From Wuchereria bancrofti (Eukaryota > Nematoda > Chromadorea > Rhabditida > Onchocercidae): a stretch of 64,000 nt of DNA. The stretch spans positions 6,556,399 through 6,620,398 of the forward strand of contig SSBO01000001.1 in assembly GCA_005281725.1 (NCBI GenBank), read 5' to 3'. Below, piece by piece: positions 15,001-26,317 of this stretch (the first letter of the stretch is position 1; each line of letters starts with the position of its first letter). The position numbers were made by a program, and so were the translations under genes. The notes beneath the pieces were generated by a model. The model ran no database searches. It was not told where the DNA came from and saw nothing but the letters and a program-made list of their open reading frames with translations.

Positions 15001-18000
15001 TGTTTTCGAAATATTTCAATCAATACCTGCAATTTATGATTCCGACAAGTGCTTTGTTTTATCAACTTATGCTCCTAATTTACTTATAGCTCATCAGTAA
15101 GCCTTTTACTGTATTATATGTATCCTAGTCTATTTCATTCTAATTCATCTTTTTTGATTAGTTTTAACATATTTGAACAAATTAAATTACGAAACTAACC
15201 ACGCCTTCTGTAGTATCAAGGCCATCATTTACTGCGAATTTCAATCTCACTATAGTAATATTCTTTCTGATAAAATCAAGGCTCTTTGCCAAGTACAATT
15301 CTCCCGCATCGCAGCTGAAACACAGTAATGCAATGTATTATATGAATGTAATGAAATATATAAAAAGTACTTCATGTAAAAATATAATATTCAAATCTCG
15401 ATACTTGGCTTTTGTTCATATGCATTTTTGTCTATACATCGGTTATTTGCATTTCTTCAATATCTGCTTGTCCAATTACTAATTGACCATTTTTTAAAAT
15501 TCACGGAAATAAGATGTATCATGAAGAGCAGATTCTTTTAAATCAGTCAGAAAGCTTTTTAACTACTTCTTGAAATAGTACATTGGTTTACAACGAAAGA
15601 ATAACCTTATGGCAAACGTATTGTTTGGATTGCCACCAATGATTTTCCACCATAATTGATCTCCATCTGGATCCTCGGCTTCAATCAGTCCAATTGTTTC
15701 ACCGATGCTATCTGCATCCGATATCGATAGTCGAGTCCAACGATTCTCGTTCAGCAATTTCGGTTTACCATTTGCCTTTACAGTTTTCTTTTTCAACCAG
15801 AAAATTACAAAATTTCATGGAATTATTTTTATACTGTTCTGAAATTACTTAATTTTAATTTGAAATTAAAATATACAGTTTTTTTTGTGTGCCTTCTAAT
15901 AGCATTCAAAGTGACCAAAACTGGCGATGATGTTTGCAATGGTTGACCCATGTCACTTGCCTGCAAGTGAATTGGGATTACTTATGTATTTACTGATAAT
16001 TGAAATAAAATTAGACTCAACATGTGTCCCATAACTAACTCATCCATTAGGTAAAAAGTAATGTTCAGAATGGCAAACCTAATATCAGTATAAATTTTTA
16101 AAATTTGGTATTGGTGGGAGTAAAATGGAATGGGTATACCTTAACAGTTAACTGATAATTTTCGTTTTCCTTTAGAGAATCAGTTGTAATTATTTGGCCG
16201 TCAGAATCAATACAGAATCGCGGATCCGCTTCAGTGAAATTATATAACAGACGAGCATTTTGTCCTTCATCAATATCCATAGCAAATATTCTTAAATTAT
16301 GAAAAATAAGAATACAACTCTATATTTTTTGGTTTTCTCATCTAAACTTCCTTCAAGTTATTCAGAATTGATCGATGCTCTTTCACTTTTAAGATTACAT
16401 AAAGTTCACAGAAGGGTTAATTAATGATAGTGATGGCGACATGTGCGCTCACCTGCACAATTCACCAATTTCATCAGCTGGCACATTGAAGTTGTAAGTT
16501 GTTTGTTTGAAAGAAGGTAAATTATCATTTAGGTCAGTGATAGTTATTACTACTGACACCGTAGTACATAATTTTGGATAACCTTGATCGCAGATTTCTA
16601 CCACAATAACATGTTCTTTTTGAGTTTCGCGATCCAAGCGTCTTTTCCCGCGAGTTATTATGTAACCTGAAATCAAACATAAGTCCTGAAAAAAATACAT
16701 CGTAGTTTTGATTCAATCGTGAAACTAAATGTTCCTGTGATTCCTTACAAAAGTATTTGAAACCGACCTGTTTTAGAATCGATTCCAAAGAAACTTTGAG
16801 GATCACCGCTAATTATTTTAAAACGTATATTCGTAATATCATGACGATCCAAAAAGTCATCTTTATCTTCAGCTTCAACCTGAAGTACAACAACTGATAA
16901 AAGAAGCAGTAATTTTAGCAATGGATGAATAGAGCTTAATTTTGATATATCAGAAATAATATTGTCAGTCTTTTTTATAGAAAATAAGTTAATACTTTGG
17001 TGATGACTGTATCTTCGGGTGAATTTTCCGGAATAGTGGAAAAATAGATAGGACGTAAGGATAGAGGTATATGATCATTTCTATCTAGAACGCGAACAAA
17101 TACATGAAGTACAGAACAAAGCGGAACTGGGTTCATATCACAAGCTTCAATTGTTAACCAATAGGAATCGTATGCTTCACGGTCGAGAACAACTGAAGTC
17201 CGCAATATTCCTGAAAATTTATAATATATGTAAATTAGAAAAATACTAAGAGTGGAATTCAATAGCAATAGATTTTTTAATTTTTCGTAAGTAATCATTC
17301 CGAAAAAATTCTATTAAAAAATCTTGTATAAAAACACAACAAAAAGTGATCCGGAAAATGGAAAATTGTTGAGTGCATAGGATATATAATTTTTAGATAT
17401 ATTTTTAAAATGTTTTTTTAGGTATATTTCTTAGATTTTTTTTTTTTAGAAATTTAATCCTGAACTGGAATCCTTCTGATACCTTCCGAATCAATAATAA
17501 ACGAACTGATTCCATCACCATCAATAAGAGTATACTTTACAGGCATCTCTGGACTGTCCGGGTCAATGGCCTTCAAAGCAAGAACTTCGGTCCAAAGCGG
17601 CATATTTTCTGCAAAATCTTATCAAATAATTGAAATGCTCACAAATCGTGAAAGTAACCCAAGATTAACTGATAGAAGTCCTAAACTTCTCGAATTCATG
17701 AAAATCTTTACGGCATTTAATTCGAGCATAAAATGCCTTCTTACCGTAAACAGTTGCTTCGCGCGCAATATCATCGAAAAGTGGCGGAAACAAATTTTCA
17801 TTTACATCTGAAAACTCCACCAGTACTGTACATATAGAACTTAACATCGGTTCACCATTGTCCATTGCCTGCATTTCATCGACATAGCATTTTTAGGAAT
17901 GTTGTAATTTTTACATTTGATTGATAAAACAGTAAGATGAAGAAATTAATTAGCAGCTAACAGATGAGTAATCCAAAAGCAAACAACTCACTTCTACTGA

Positions 18001-21000
18001 TAAATTGTACCGATTAATTGTTTCGAAATCAAATGGCTCATCAGTGTTCACAAAAATACATCCTGTATTTTCTTCTATACGGAACGGTAACGTAAGGGAC
18101 GTTTCGACGGTAATATCAAATGTATATACTACTTCACCATTTTTACCCTCATCAGGATCCCATGCTGCTACACACGTTAGTAAGGCGTTATTTGGATAAT
18201 CTTCCGGAATTATTATCTGAAATATTAAGATAATATCGCTTATCATTTACAGATATTATGAAAGTACAGTAAGAAAAAGAAGAAAAAACAGGTCAATAGG
18301 GGAGGATGTTTCAAAAGCAATATTAAAAGTGATGATAATCATGTTATTAATCGGAAAAAAGTGGCATAAGACATAAGGCAAAATAAACAATTCTGCACAA
18401 TTACCGCCAATTGATGCTTAAAAAAAATAAAACGATCAACGATATTTGTTTTGAACGCTGATTTCTAATATTACTATCAATTTAAACAAATTTTAAGAAT
18501 TCATACCTTCCGAATGGGCTCGGCACATAAGGGAGCATTATCATTAATATCAGTAAGGACAACTGTGACATTTACAAATGTAGCTTTCATCGGATGTCCA
18601 TGATCAAAAGCCATAATCGTAAGTCTAAAAATCACTTTTTAATCTAAAATTAATTCAACTTTTCAGTCTAAAACTAATTAAATTTTAGTTAAAAGACGTG
18701 CATAATAATTTGCAGGTAGAGAGGATAACGATCTACCGGTGAAAAGCCATCTCTTCGCGATCGAGTTTTTTCATAACTTGTAAAATACCAGTGTTCTCGT
18801 CAATTTGAAAATGATTCTGTGAATCGATTATTTGATATCCGACTTGTCCCTTGTCACCATAATCATTATCCTGGGCTAATACTGCTAGAAACTTGGTTCC
18901 GATTGCAGTATCTTCCGCTATATGCACGCGATAATAAGGCTGAAATATTGATAGAACTGGAAAACAGAATATTAATATTGTTAGAAGAGTAAGAACCAAA
19001 ATAAGAATCATATTTGATCTTTATCGAGTTCTTTCCAGTTACAGAATATTATCTTGTTAACCAAATAAACTATTTATTTCCAACCGAGTTCAAAAAGTTT
19101 TTAATACCTTCTCGAAGCGTGGCCTATATACATTGGCTTCAGTGATTAAGACTGTGACTGTTCCATTAGTGCATCGAACAGGTTGTCCCCAATCACAGGC
19201 AGTTATTTCAAAGATATATTCCATTTGCTTTTTTTTATTTTTGTTTCTCAACAGCTCTCCCAATGGTACCAGCAAAATAACTTCACCAGTAAATGGTTCC
19301 AGTGCAAAAAATTTATCGAATGTGCCGAATCGTATCAAGCCGGCATAGCCCATATCATCGTCATGAGATTCAATTTGTCCCACCACCTTAGAGAATTGAT
19401 TTTAATCTAACTTCTACTGTATGCATAAATCATCTTCATACAATTATAAGCACCAATTCATTAATAAGTGATGAGACATTATGAGTGACTGACTGATTTA
19501 CATTGCAGAGAAATGGTATGTTAATAACAAAAAGAACTGTTAAGGATTACTATTACTTCTCATTATTATCTCATCAAGTATTGCATAAAAATCGCAACGT
19601 TATCATCACTTTGATAAGTACTTATATTGCCATATAGTTATTATCAAATGAAATTATGCTCAGTTTGAGCAACAAATGATTTAAATTTGTATATCTTCTC
19701 TCCCTCTCTCTCTCTCCCCCCCTTAAATTTGTATGTCCTTAAATACTAAATATTTACTTCAGTTACAAAACCAATATCTTGTTACTTCCATAGATGGCTT
19801 AATGTACACCGATTTATGTAGAGGGACATGAAGAAGCGGAAAAATACTGATAAATTAGTTGACAACGAAAATTTCACTTTAATAAAGGAAGATACCTTTC
19901 CAGGTGGGGTATCCACTGATACGACAAATACAGTTTGCTTCATGAAAACTGGTGAATGTTCGTTTTGCAGTTTTCGTAGAAACGATGGCTTCCTCTTCGG
20001 AGGTGCGTTTGTACCACTTACATACATGCTAATCAATACTTCATTACTTCGTGGAAACGGCCACCCGGCATCAGATGCTCGAATCCTAAGGTTCCATTGA
20101 GATTCGTTATCTGGTGGTTTTTGCTGTAATACAACCTGAAAGGGTGAATTTTCGTTCCAGCTTTCATATTCGATACAGAGATCACGTCAAATAAAGCGTA
20201 ATATTAATAGCTAAAGGCTACCTAAGCCTTTTTTTTGAAAATTAAAAAATATGATTTTACAAAGCACACTGTTCTGCAAGTAGATGATATACTTCGCCTG
20301 AATCAGGGATGACAGTAAAGATCCTCATAATGGTAACAGTTTCACCGATCAGTTCATATCGGATGTGGCCATTTGCACCACTGTCGATATCCAGTGCTTC
20401 TGCTTTAAACAAAACTTTGTTGATCGGATAATTTCGAGGAAAAGCTGCAAATTTAATTCAAATTTACTAATGCTTAAAAGTGCCAATATTTATTTCTCAA
20501 ATTAAAAAAGTTTTGGATTAAAAAAAAATAATATTTTTCATCGAATCATTAAAATTGATGACAAAAATTTCTTGAACATTTCCCTGGAAAAGATCTGAAA
20601 AGCTTAGAATTCAAACGAAGAAAAAACCACGATGGTAACGACAGATCCTTCAACCAATGTGTCATGTCATCATATTATTCATTAATATTGTGACTGCTTT
20701 TTTGTTAAGATAGAGAATTTCTGTCTGCCTTTTAAGCTTTTTCTAGATAAATTAATCTGAGTAAAACAAGTAAAATTTAAAGGAGTATTACAAAAGATTC
20801 CCGTCATTTATTCTTTTGTGCCAGGAAAACCAGAAATTTTATAAATAGCTTACCAATAGGGTCACCTCGAGTCCATTTCACAGCGAAAGTTGGACAGTGG
20901 TCATTGCTGTCTGCCACTATCACCTCCACCTCTTTCTTTGCTTCCAAAGCACTATCCAAAAGCTGAAAAAAACCATTCCATCACGATATCTTCTAAACCA

Positions 21001-24000
21001 TTCTATCACCTAAGCTTGCCAATAGTTTGCTATAATAAGTAAGATCTAATTAATTTATGAGATAAACATTTCATGGTTCCCCCAATCTTCCTCCCAATAA
21101 TTATATTGACTGATCTGTAGTTTCCACATTGGAATATTGAACAGAAAAATGCTAACCCTTGCAGAAACTTCAAAACGATAGAATGAAACATTTTCGTAAT
21201 CAAGCCATTTGATTACTCTTAAATATCCATTCTTCTCATCAACAGAGAAGGGCTTGTCAGTATTTGAAATTGAATACCTGTTAGAAATAGTTTTCTTGAT
21301 TTATACTTCAGAATTAATACTATATCAAAGTAATGGTTTCCTACTCATTAATTATCAAAATATTTGCAGAATCAACCAACTGATGGTTTCGATCAACTTT
21401 GAAATTAAAACGTATATTCTGACAGGTTCTAGTTTCGTTTTCCGACATAATTTTTGGCATAGTACGGGTCAGCAGAAAAATGATCAGAATGATTTTTAAA
21501 CTTTGCTAATATTAATTTATATTATAGACGTGGTATTGTAATATCAAACCTTATTTGCTCATCATCTCCATCAATACCATTTACAACATGAGCTTTCAAC
21601 TGTGTCAAAACATAACCTAGCGGTACCGACTCGTTGACAACAATTTGCATAACTCCTAAATTATCATCATATTGTACCAGTTGCTTGCCTTTCAATTGTA
21701 CACTAATATTTTCCATCAGATTCTCGACGAAACCGTCAATAGTGGTTGCTTTCAATTGAATAAACCAATCAGCTTGCGGCCAAATACCTCCAATAATCTC
21801 GTTTCACCAAAACTTATATTTAAATTTAATTCATATTAAAACATTTCAAAATTTAAATCAAATCTGCCGGATACACTAGGATGACCTAAAATATTTCAGA
21901 AACTTCAAAAAACTAATTGGTGGATTAACTAACAATTACTGAAGTCAATTTTTCTAATCTCATACAAGAAATTAATATTTTCGAACAAACTAATATGAAA
22001 ATGTTGCAGCACAAAATGACATTTATTCGTCAACGAGGAATTACTAACCCAGTTAATATCGTTTGCCTAACAGTAAGAGAAGACTACGGAAATGAGAAAA
22101 TGAAATAAATGGTTATTTCACAGAAATGCTTACCAGCGATAGTTTCAACCAGCCAAACATTAGCACTGCTTGAATCTTTTTTCAAGACAAAAGCTCCAGC
22201 ATATTCGCCATCGACGATCTCCAGTTTGGCAACAATATTTGCTGCCACTCCTTCTATTCTTGCTATCGCAACAGTTTGAGTAACATTCCATAAACTTGCT
22301 GATATCGGTTTCACCTCAACGCTTAACTTTCGCTCATTTTTTTCCACTGGCTCTACCTTTATTACCTATAAAATCCTTAGTTTAATAATGGACCGCAATA
22401 GAAGATTGAAGAAGAAAAGAAAGGAAAAGGTATAAATAGCACAGGAAAAGAGCTAATTATCCTATTATATGTGTTAGACGTAACTAGTACCGAAATTAAC
22501 CATTAAGACCGTACCTGCAGAGTCATAATTCTCGATAAAAGCCTGGGAGTTAGTGAGTTTCCTCAATAAGGTTTGAAACATTGGTTGGTAATGCAAAGGA
22601 TACATTTACAGTTGTTGGTCCACTAAGAGTAGAAAATTTGCTAATTAATGAAAAAAGAACCGCTTTAGCTTTATTGTGATTGAAAAGATTATTTCCATCA
22701 TCAGAATGAGCCTTTTTCCTGAACAGTCTTGAAGCTCGATCTTCTGCTAAAACTGTCAATTCATAGGTGCCAGATTCCAAGGGTCGCAAATTCCGAATAG
22801 CACCAGAAATCGGGTCGACCATGAAATCAAGTGACCATTCCACTAAAGAATAATAAATTTGGCTATTCAGAGCAACATCAGCATCGGAAGCTTGCACCTG
22901 TAGGATCGTGGTAAACGGTGATACCTGCAAAAAACTGTGTACAGAATAGAACCTTATCATTTACAACAACTTATCACTAGTTAAGACAGTATTTCAAGTT
23001 AAAACCTATTTTATAAGTTATATAACATGTTGTTGTCGCAAAGATAATGACTAAATCGTATAACATCTTATAAATATATGCATGTGCATGCATTTGACTT
23101 TCAGAACTCATGACTGATGCAGAAACAAACATTTTGCTTCACTTCGGTTCGATATTCGTCTTTCTCGAATATTGGTCTTGCATCATTTTGATCTCTTACA
23201 AATAAGTTAACCATAACTGTTGTCTCCAAGTTTGTCGCATCTTTTCGTCGACATGATGCTTTGATAAGAAATTCATACCGCTCCTAAATTTAAAACGATT
23301 CAAAGTTATTGCACTTGCTAAGAACATAACACCTTAAAAGTCTCAAAGTTACACATAGTGTTACTGTTCAAATTATAAATTTAAGTTACTCAAAAGTCAT
23401 GATGATAAGCATTTGATATCTCCAAATGTAACTTAATAATATTATTTTCAGTGAATTTTGTGCATTTTTTTCTTTTCCTAACCACAAACAGAAAATAGTT
23501 TTACTGATTGTATTAAGCCTTCTCACCTTCTTCGAAGAGTCAGTGTTAACTACTTCAAAATTTAATTCAGTCGTCGCTAAAGCAGTTAGAGTGCTGAGCT
23601 AGTTATGATATTCCCAATATGTCCCATTCCTTTTAATCATTTTTTAATCATTTTAATACTAGCAAACCTTTAGTTCCCGGTTCAGTATACCATCATTTCG
23701 ATATCGAATACGCAAAAATGCAAAATCACCTACGGTTTTTACTTCAGCTTTGAAATATTGCCTGTCACCCTGCAAAATTGAAATTTCATATGACTAAAGT
23801 TTCGTAGAGGTACGATAAGAGTGTTTAATTTGTTTAAAAAAGTATCATATTTCGGTCGTACCTTGAAATTTGTTCTAATGTAATTAATTAACTTTATGGT
23901 TCTTTGTTAAAGAGTCGGAAGAAAAATGACACAGAAAGAATTTATATGCAGCATATTTGATATTACCTCGACAATTCGAAATTTCAGAATGGCATCATCG

Positions 24001-24573
24001 CTTGGCAACGCCACACCCATTCGGATAGGTTCATTTACGATTGCATAAATGTCTTTGCCACGGGCGTTCTCTTCCAGTGAGACATTATAAACTGGTGCTG
24101 TAAACTGAAATTGTTTTTTGAAGTTTGTTTTACGAAAAAGAATTGTTTAATATTTCAGTATAGACTCAGTTTTATTTCTCAAAATTCTTTGAAAAGAATT
24201 AGTGGATAAGTCATTTACTTCTTATCAGATTCGAACAAAGTATGAAATAAGATATGAACTAATGGGCATGAAGAAATCACTGAGAAACTGAAATAACTGT
24301 AAAAAGATAATTCAAATTTTGCATTTAATTTCTAGCTGTATTGAGTGACTCTTTGTGTTTTTGTTTAGTTTTCTTCTGTTTAAATTTTCTCTATGTTCTA
24401 CTTAAAATATTTTGTATTAATTAACTTTTGGTGTATTATTGTTAATGTATTAAAATCAACAAACATATATATACCTGAAAAGTGTCGATCTCACGTCTAT
24501 AATTCCAGGAAGATCCGACAAGACCGTAACTGAACAATAAAAGTGCTAAGAGCAATAGACGACGACTAGCCAT
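1..24573 (-). CDS. cdh-4: Fat-like giant cadherin, N-terminal ~3,583 codons (3' end outside window)
   Basis: Very large surface adhesion protein of the Fat/Fat-like family, which acts in cell adhesion, planar polarity and neural/epithelial morphogenesis. Start ATG at 24573 has an in-frame TAG five codons upstream and opens a signal peptide (MASRRLLLLALLLFSYGLVG). About 33 cadherin repeats follow, recognised by linkers such as DVNDNAPVF, DINDNPPRF, DVNDNKPRF, LDRE and AxD. The last block (exons 452-285 and 154-1, with MGEFLGGIVGKI and PFSVDSETGDI) resembles the terminal ectodomain module of Fat-like proteins, hence cdh-4 rather than cdh-1 or cdh-3; EGF/LamG/membrane parts should follow beyond base 1. 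Phase-consistent exons: 24573-24475, 24104-23967, 23769-23668, 23598-23527, 23283-23131, 22924-22580, 22365-22134, 21787-21550, 21277-21157, 20962-20854, 20444-20293, 20135-19896, 19386-19108, 18939-18737, 18624-18507, 18216-17992, 17868-17745, 17608-17483, 17210-16996, 16879-16768, 16666-16453, 16290-16140, 15960-15877, 15775-15606, 15314-15200, 15026-14812, 14737-14555, 14284-14166, 14052-13860, 13493-13247, 12798-12720, 12573-12401, 12094-11929, 11644-11478, 11262-10945, 10759-10566, 10275-10131, 9946-9697, 9361-9147, 8998-8929, 8746-8625, 8488-8294, 8213-7930, 7847-7713, 7609-7417, 7228-7093, 6858-6661, 6452-6337, 5744-5505, 5352-5089, 4913-4728, 4412-4188, 4033-3864, 3257-3055, 2734-2525, 2423-2209, 2018-1890, 1381-1238, 809-618, 452-285, 154-1. 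Acceptors at 15775 (alternative 15787) and 9946 are the least certain. Fat-like cadherin is near certain; the exact orthologue is inferred. Confidence 0.9.
19681..19734. repeat. Polypyrimidine tract flanked by 12-bp direct repeats in a cadherin intron
   Basis: A 30-base CT/C tract (19693-19722) sits between two exact copies of TTAAATTTGTAT (19681-19692 and 19723-19734). It lies inside the 509-bp intron between cadherin exons 20135-19896 and 19386-19108. On the transcribed strand it is a purine (GA) tract, so it is not the acceptor pyrimidine tract. It may be a microsatellite that grew between duplicated sequence, or an insertion scar; no transposon ends are visible. Confidence 0.7.
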
Positions 24574-25812
24574 TGGCCAGTTGCAGTTCTATGGATACTA
24601 TGAGGTAATTATTGTTCAGAAAAATAAAAGTACCAACGATAGGATTATCAGTGGTAGTAATAGCAGGTGAGGCAAACATAAGCAGTGATAGCAATAGGCA
24701 CAAATGATAAGATGACCTTGAAATGGTAGACTGTTATTTTCTTCGGTTGTTTAGCAGATAGCTACGAAATGGCGAAGAAACAAAGTTTTGGAAATTTTTT
24801 TTAACAGCAAAATAATTCCACTGCTTTGTCTCTTCTCATTCTAAAAATTTGGAAACCAATAAATAATCGGTAGAGCAATATATCCAAATAATCTCAAGCA
24901 AATGAAAATATGACTTGAATACAACGATTATGCCAACGATTAATGCTACTTGGCCATTAAATAGATTGTATAAGCAATGTTTTCATAAAAAAGTGTACAA
25001 ACAAAATAATTTAAACTTGCACGAAATATTTTACTACAAACAGTTTTTATTTTATACAGGTAAATCTCATTTTTCGCAATTCTTCACATGAATCAACGGT
25101 GATAACATACTTTGTTTAAGACAACTTTTCCATCTTTAAAACTTTTATAAAATACAAGATTTTTTTGCAGAAGGCAGTAAGAATTTCAAGAAAATGAAAA
25201 CACATGTTTACTGAAAAGGAGGAGAAAAAAAAAGAATTTGGTGGAAAAAAAGAAAAACAAACTTAGAATTCAAACAAATTGAGCAATCAGAAGAGAAAAC
25301 CAATGTCATTGCTGACTGAATAGAATTAGGTTTCGATTAAAGAAATTTTTTCGATTTTTGGCATCCCTAAGTAGATACATATCATAGTTGCATGAATTAA
25401 TGTATATAGAAACTGGTCCAACAAATTTTTTCTGTTCTTAAATAGATTCTTGTCTTATGTGAAATACTTCTATCTAATTTATTCATTCTTCCTTTAGAAT
25501 GTTTACTCTAATTTTAAAGTTAACCATTTTTGTGGGGCGATACTTGAATTATACAGCTAATTCTAGCAAATTCTTATACCTACAAATATTTTAATTCGGA
25601 TTCAATTAAATTCAAATAAAAAGAGTAAATTATGCACATTAGAAAAGTGAAATTGTTAAAATTTTGCATTATTTAGTATTATATTGTTGTATACATCCAC
25701 TGAGATCTCTCAGATTTTTTTATTTCTTTAAAATTTGAACTTTTGAAAATGAAATAAGAAAGATTTGTATAGAAAAAGTAGGCAGATAAATGAAAATGTA
25801 ATATTCAAGTAA
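24574..25812. other. 5' flank of the cadherin gene, no gene seen
   Basis: AT-rich sequence immediately upstream of the cadherin start codon. A possible 3' splice site (CCTCATAG, minus strand, about 24 bases before the ATG) could accept a spliced leader or a 5' UTR exon; because TAG follows in phase, it cannot extend the protein N-terminally. Long A and T runs are present. Promoter elements are presumably here, but none is distinctive. Confidence 0.4.
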
Positions 25813-26169
25813 CTAAAGTTCATCTGAATGCTTAGACTTAATAAAAAAGCGCAAACTGCTCTTGAAATAGATTTCAGCATTGAATCAAATCATTTAGCCA
25901 ACTAAGATAAAAATTAAATATAACAAATTAGGTATATAAAATTAAGTTACCACATAAAATCATTAATCAGCTTATTTAATATAAGTTCATTTCGCCGTAT
26001 TTTTTCGCATTTCAATTAAAATTTGAAGCTTTGGAATAATTTGGTGTAATGAAAGTAATTTACTTACTTTCTGCACAGCTTCTACCTTTTCGCTATCGTT
26101 CTTATCAATAATCAGAACCAAGAAGTAAGTGATAGAAACGAAAAAGTAGATATGTCGTCTATGTTTCAT
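25813..26169 (-). CDS. Candidate two-exon small secreted/membrane peptide, 49 aa (weak)
   Basis: Not a recognised family. Proposed exon 1 (26169-26068) starts MKHRRHIYFFVSITYF and encodes a basic n-region, a hydrophobic stretch of about 15 residues, then a charged DKNDSEKVEAVQK tail, ending at a consensus donor AAA|GTAAGT. Proposed exon 2 (25860-25813) keeps phase 0 after an acceptor TTTCAAG and ends SKHSDEL-stop. An AATAAA signal lies about 89 nt past the stop (25724-25719), a TCCTACAG acceptor precedes the ATG, and a TATA-like element lies further upstream. An alternative acceptor (TTATCTTAG) would end the protein after only three more residues (LAK). It could equally be an upstream or alternative 5' exon of the cadherin gene, or chance. 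A longer reading from 26262 adds an N-terminal extension and is less signal-peptide-like. Confidence 0.25.
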
Positions 26170-26310
26170 TAGGAAGCAAAAAATGAGCAAGCCGTGAAGG
26201 GTGTGATACTGACATTGACATATGATTGCTGTAGGAGGAGTGAGAACCAGTGAAGAGGTCATCTGGTCACTGTGTGGGAAAGAATGAAGGTTGACCCTCG
26301 GTCTTCAATA

Positions 26311-26317
26311 TTATATA
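26311..26317 (-). promoter_or_regulatory. TATA-like element
   Basis: Minus-strand TATATAA about 140 bases upstream of the candidate ATG at 26169. In this AT-rich DNA such a match is common by chance; it gains weight only if a transcript starts about 25-35 bases downstream. Confidence 0.2.

Noticed and set aside
22500..22580. Apparent frameshift or stop (TAA) at the end of cadherin exon 22924-22580 and a possible micro-exon
   Set aside because: Ending the exon at AAT|GTTTCA (22580) and joining to 22365 keeps phase 0 and gives a normal cadherin strand and linker, so no frameshift or extra exon is needed.
1..24573. Cadherin as Dachsous (cdh-1), cdh-3 or Flamingo (fmi-1)
   Set aside because: The number of repeats (about 33) and the Fat-like terminal module fit cdh-4 better; Flamingo has about nine repeats. 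The missing 3' end leaves some doubt.
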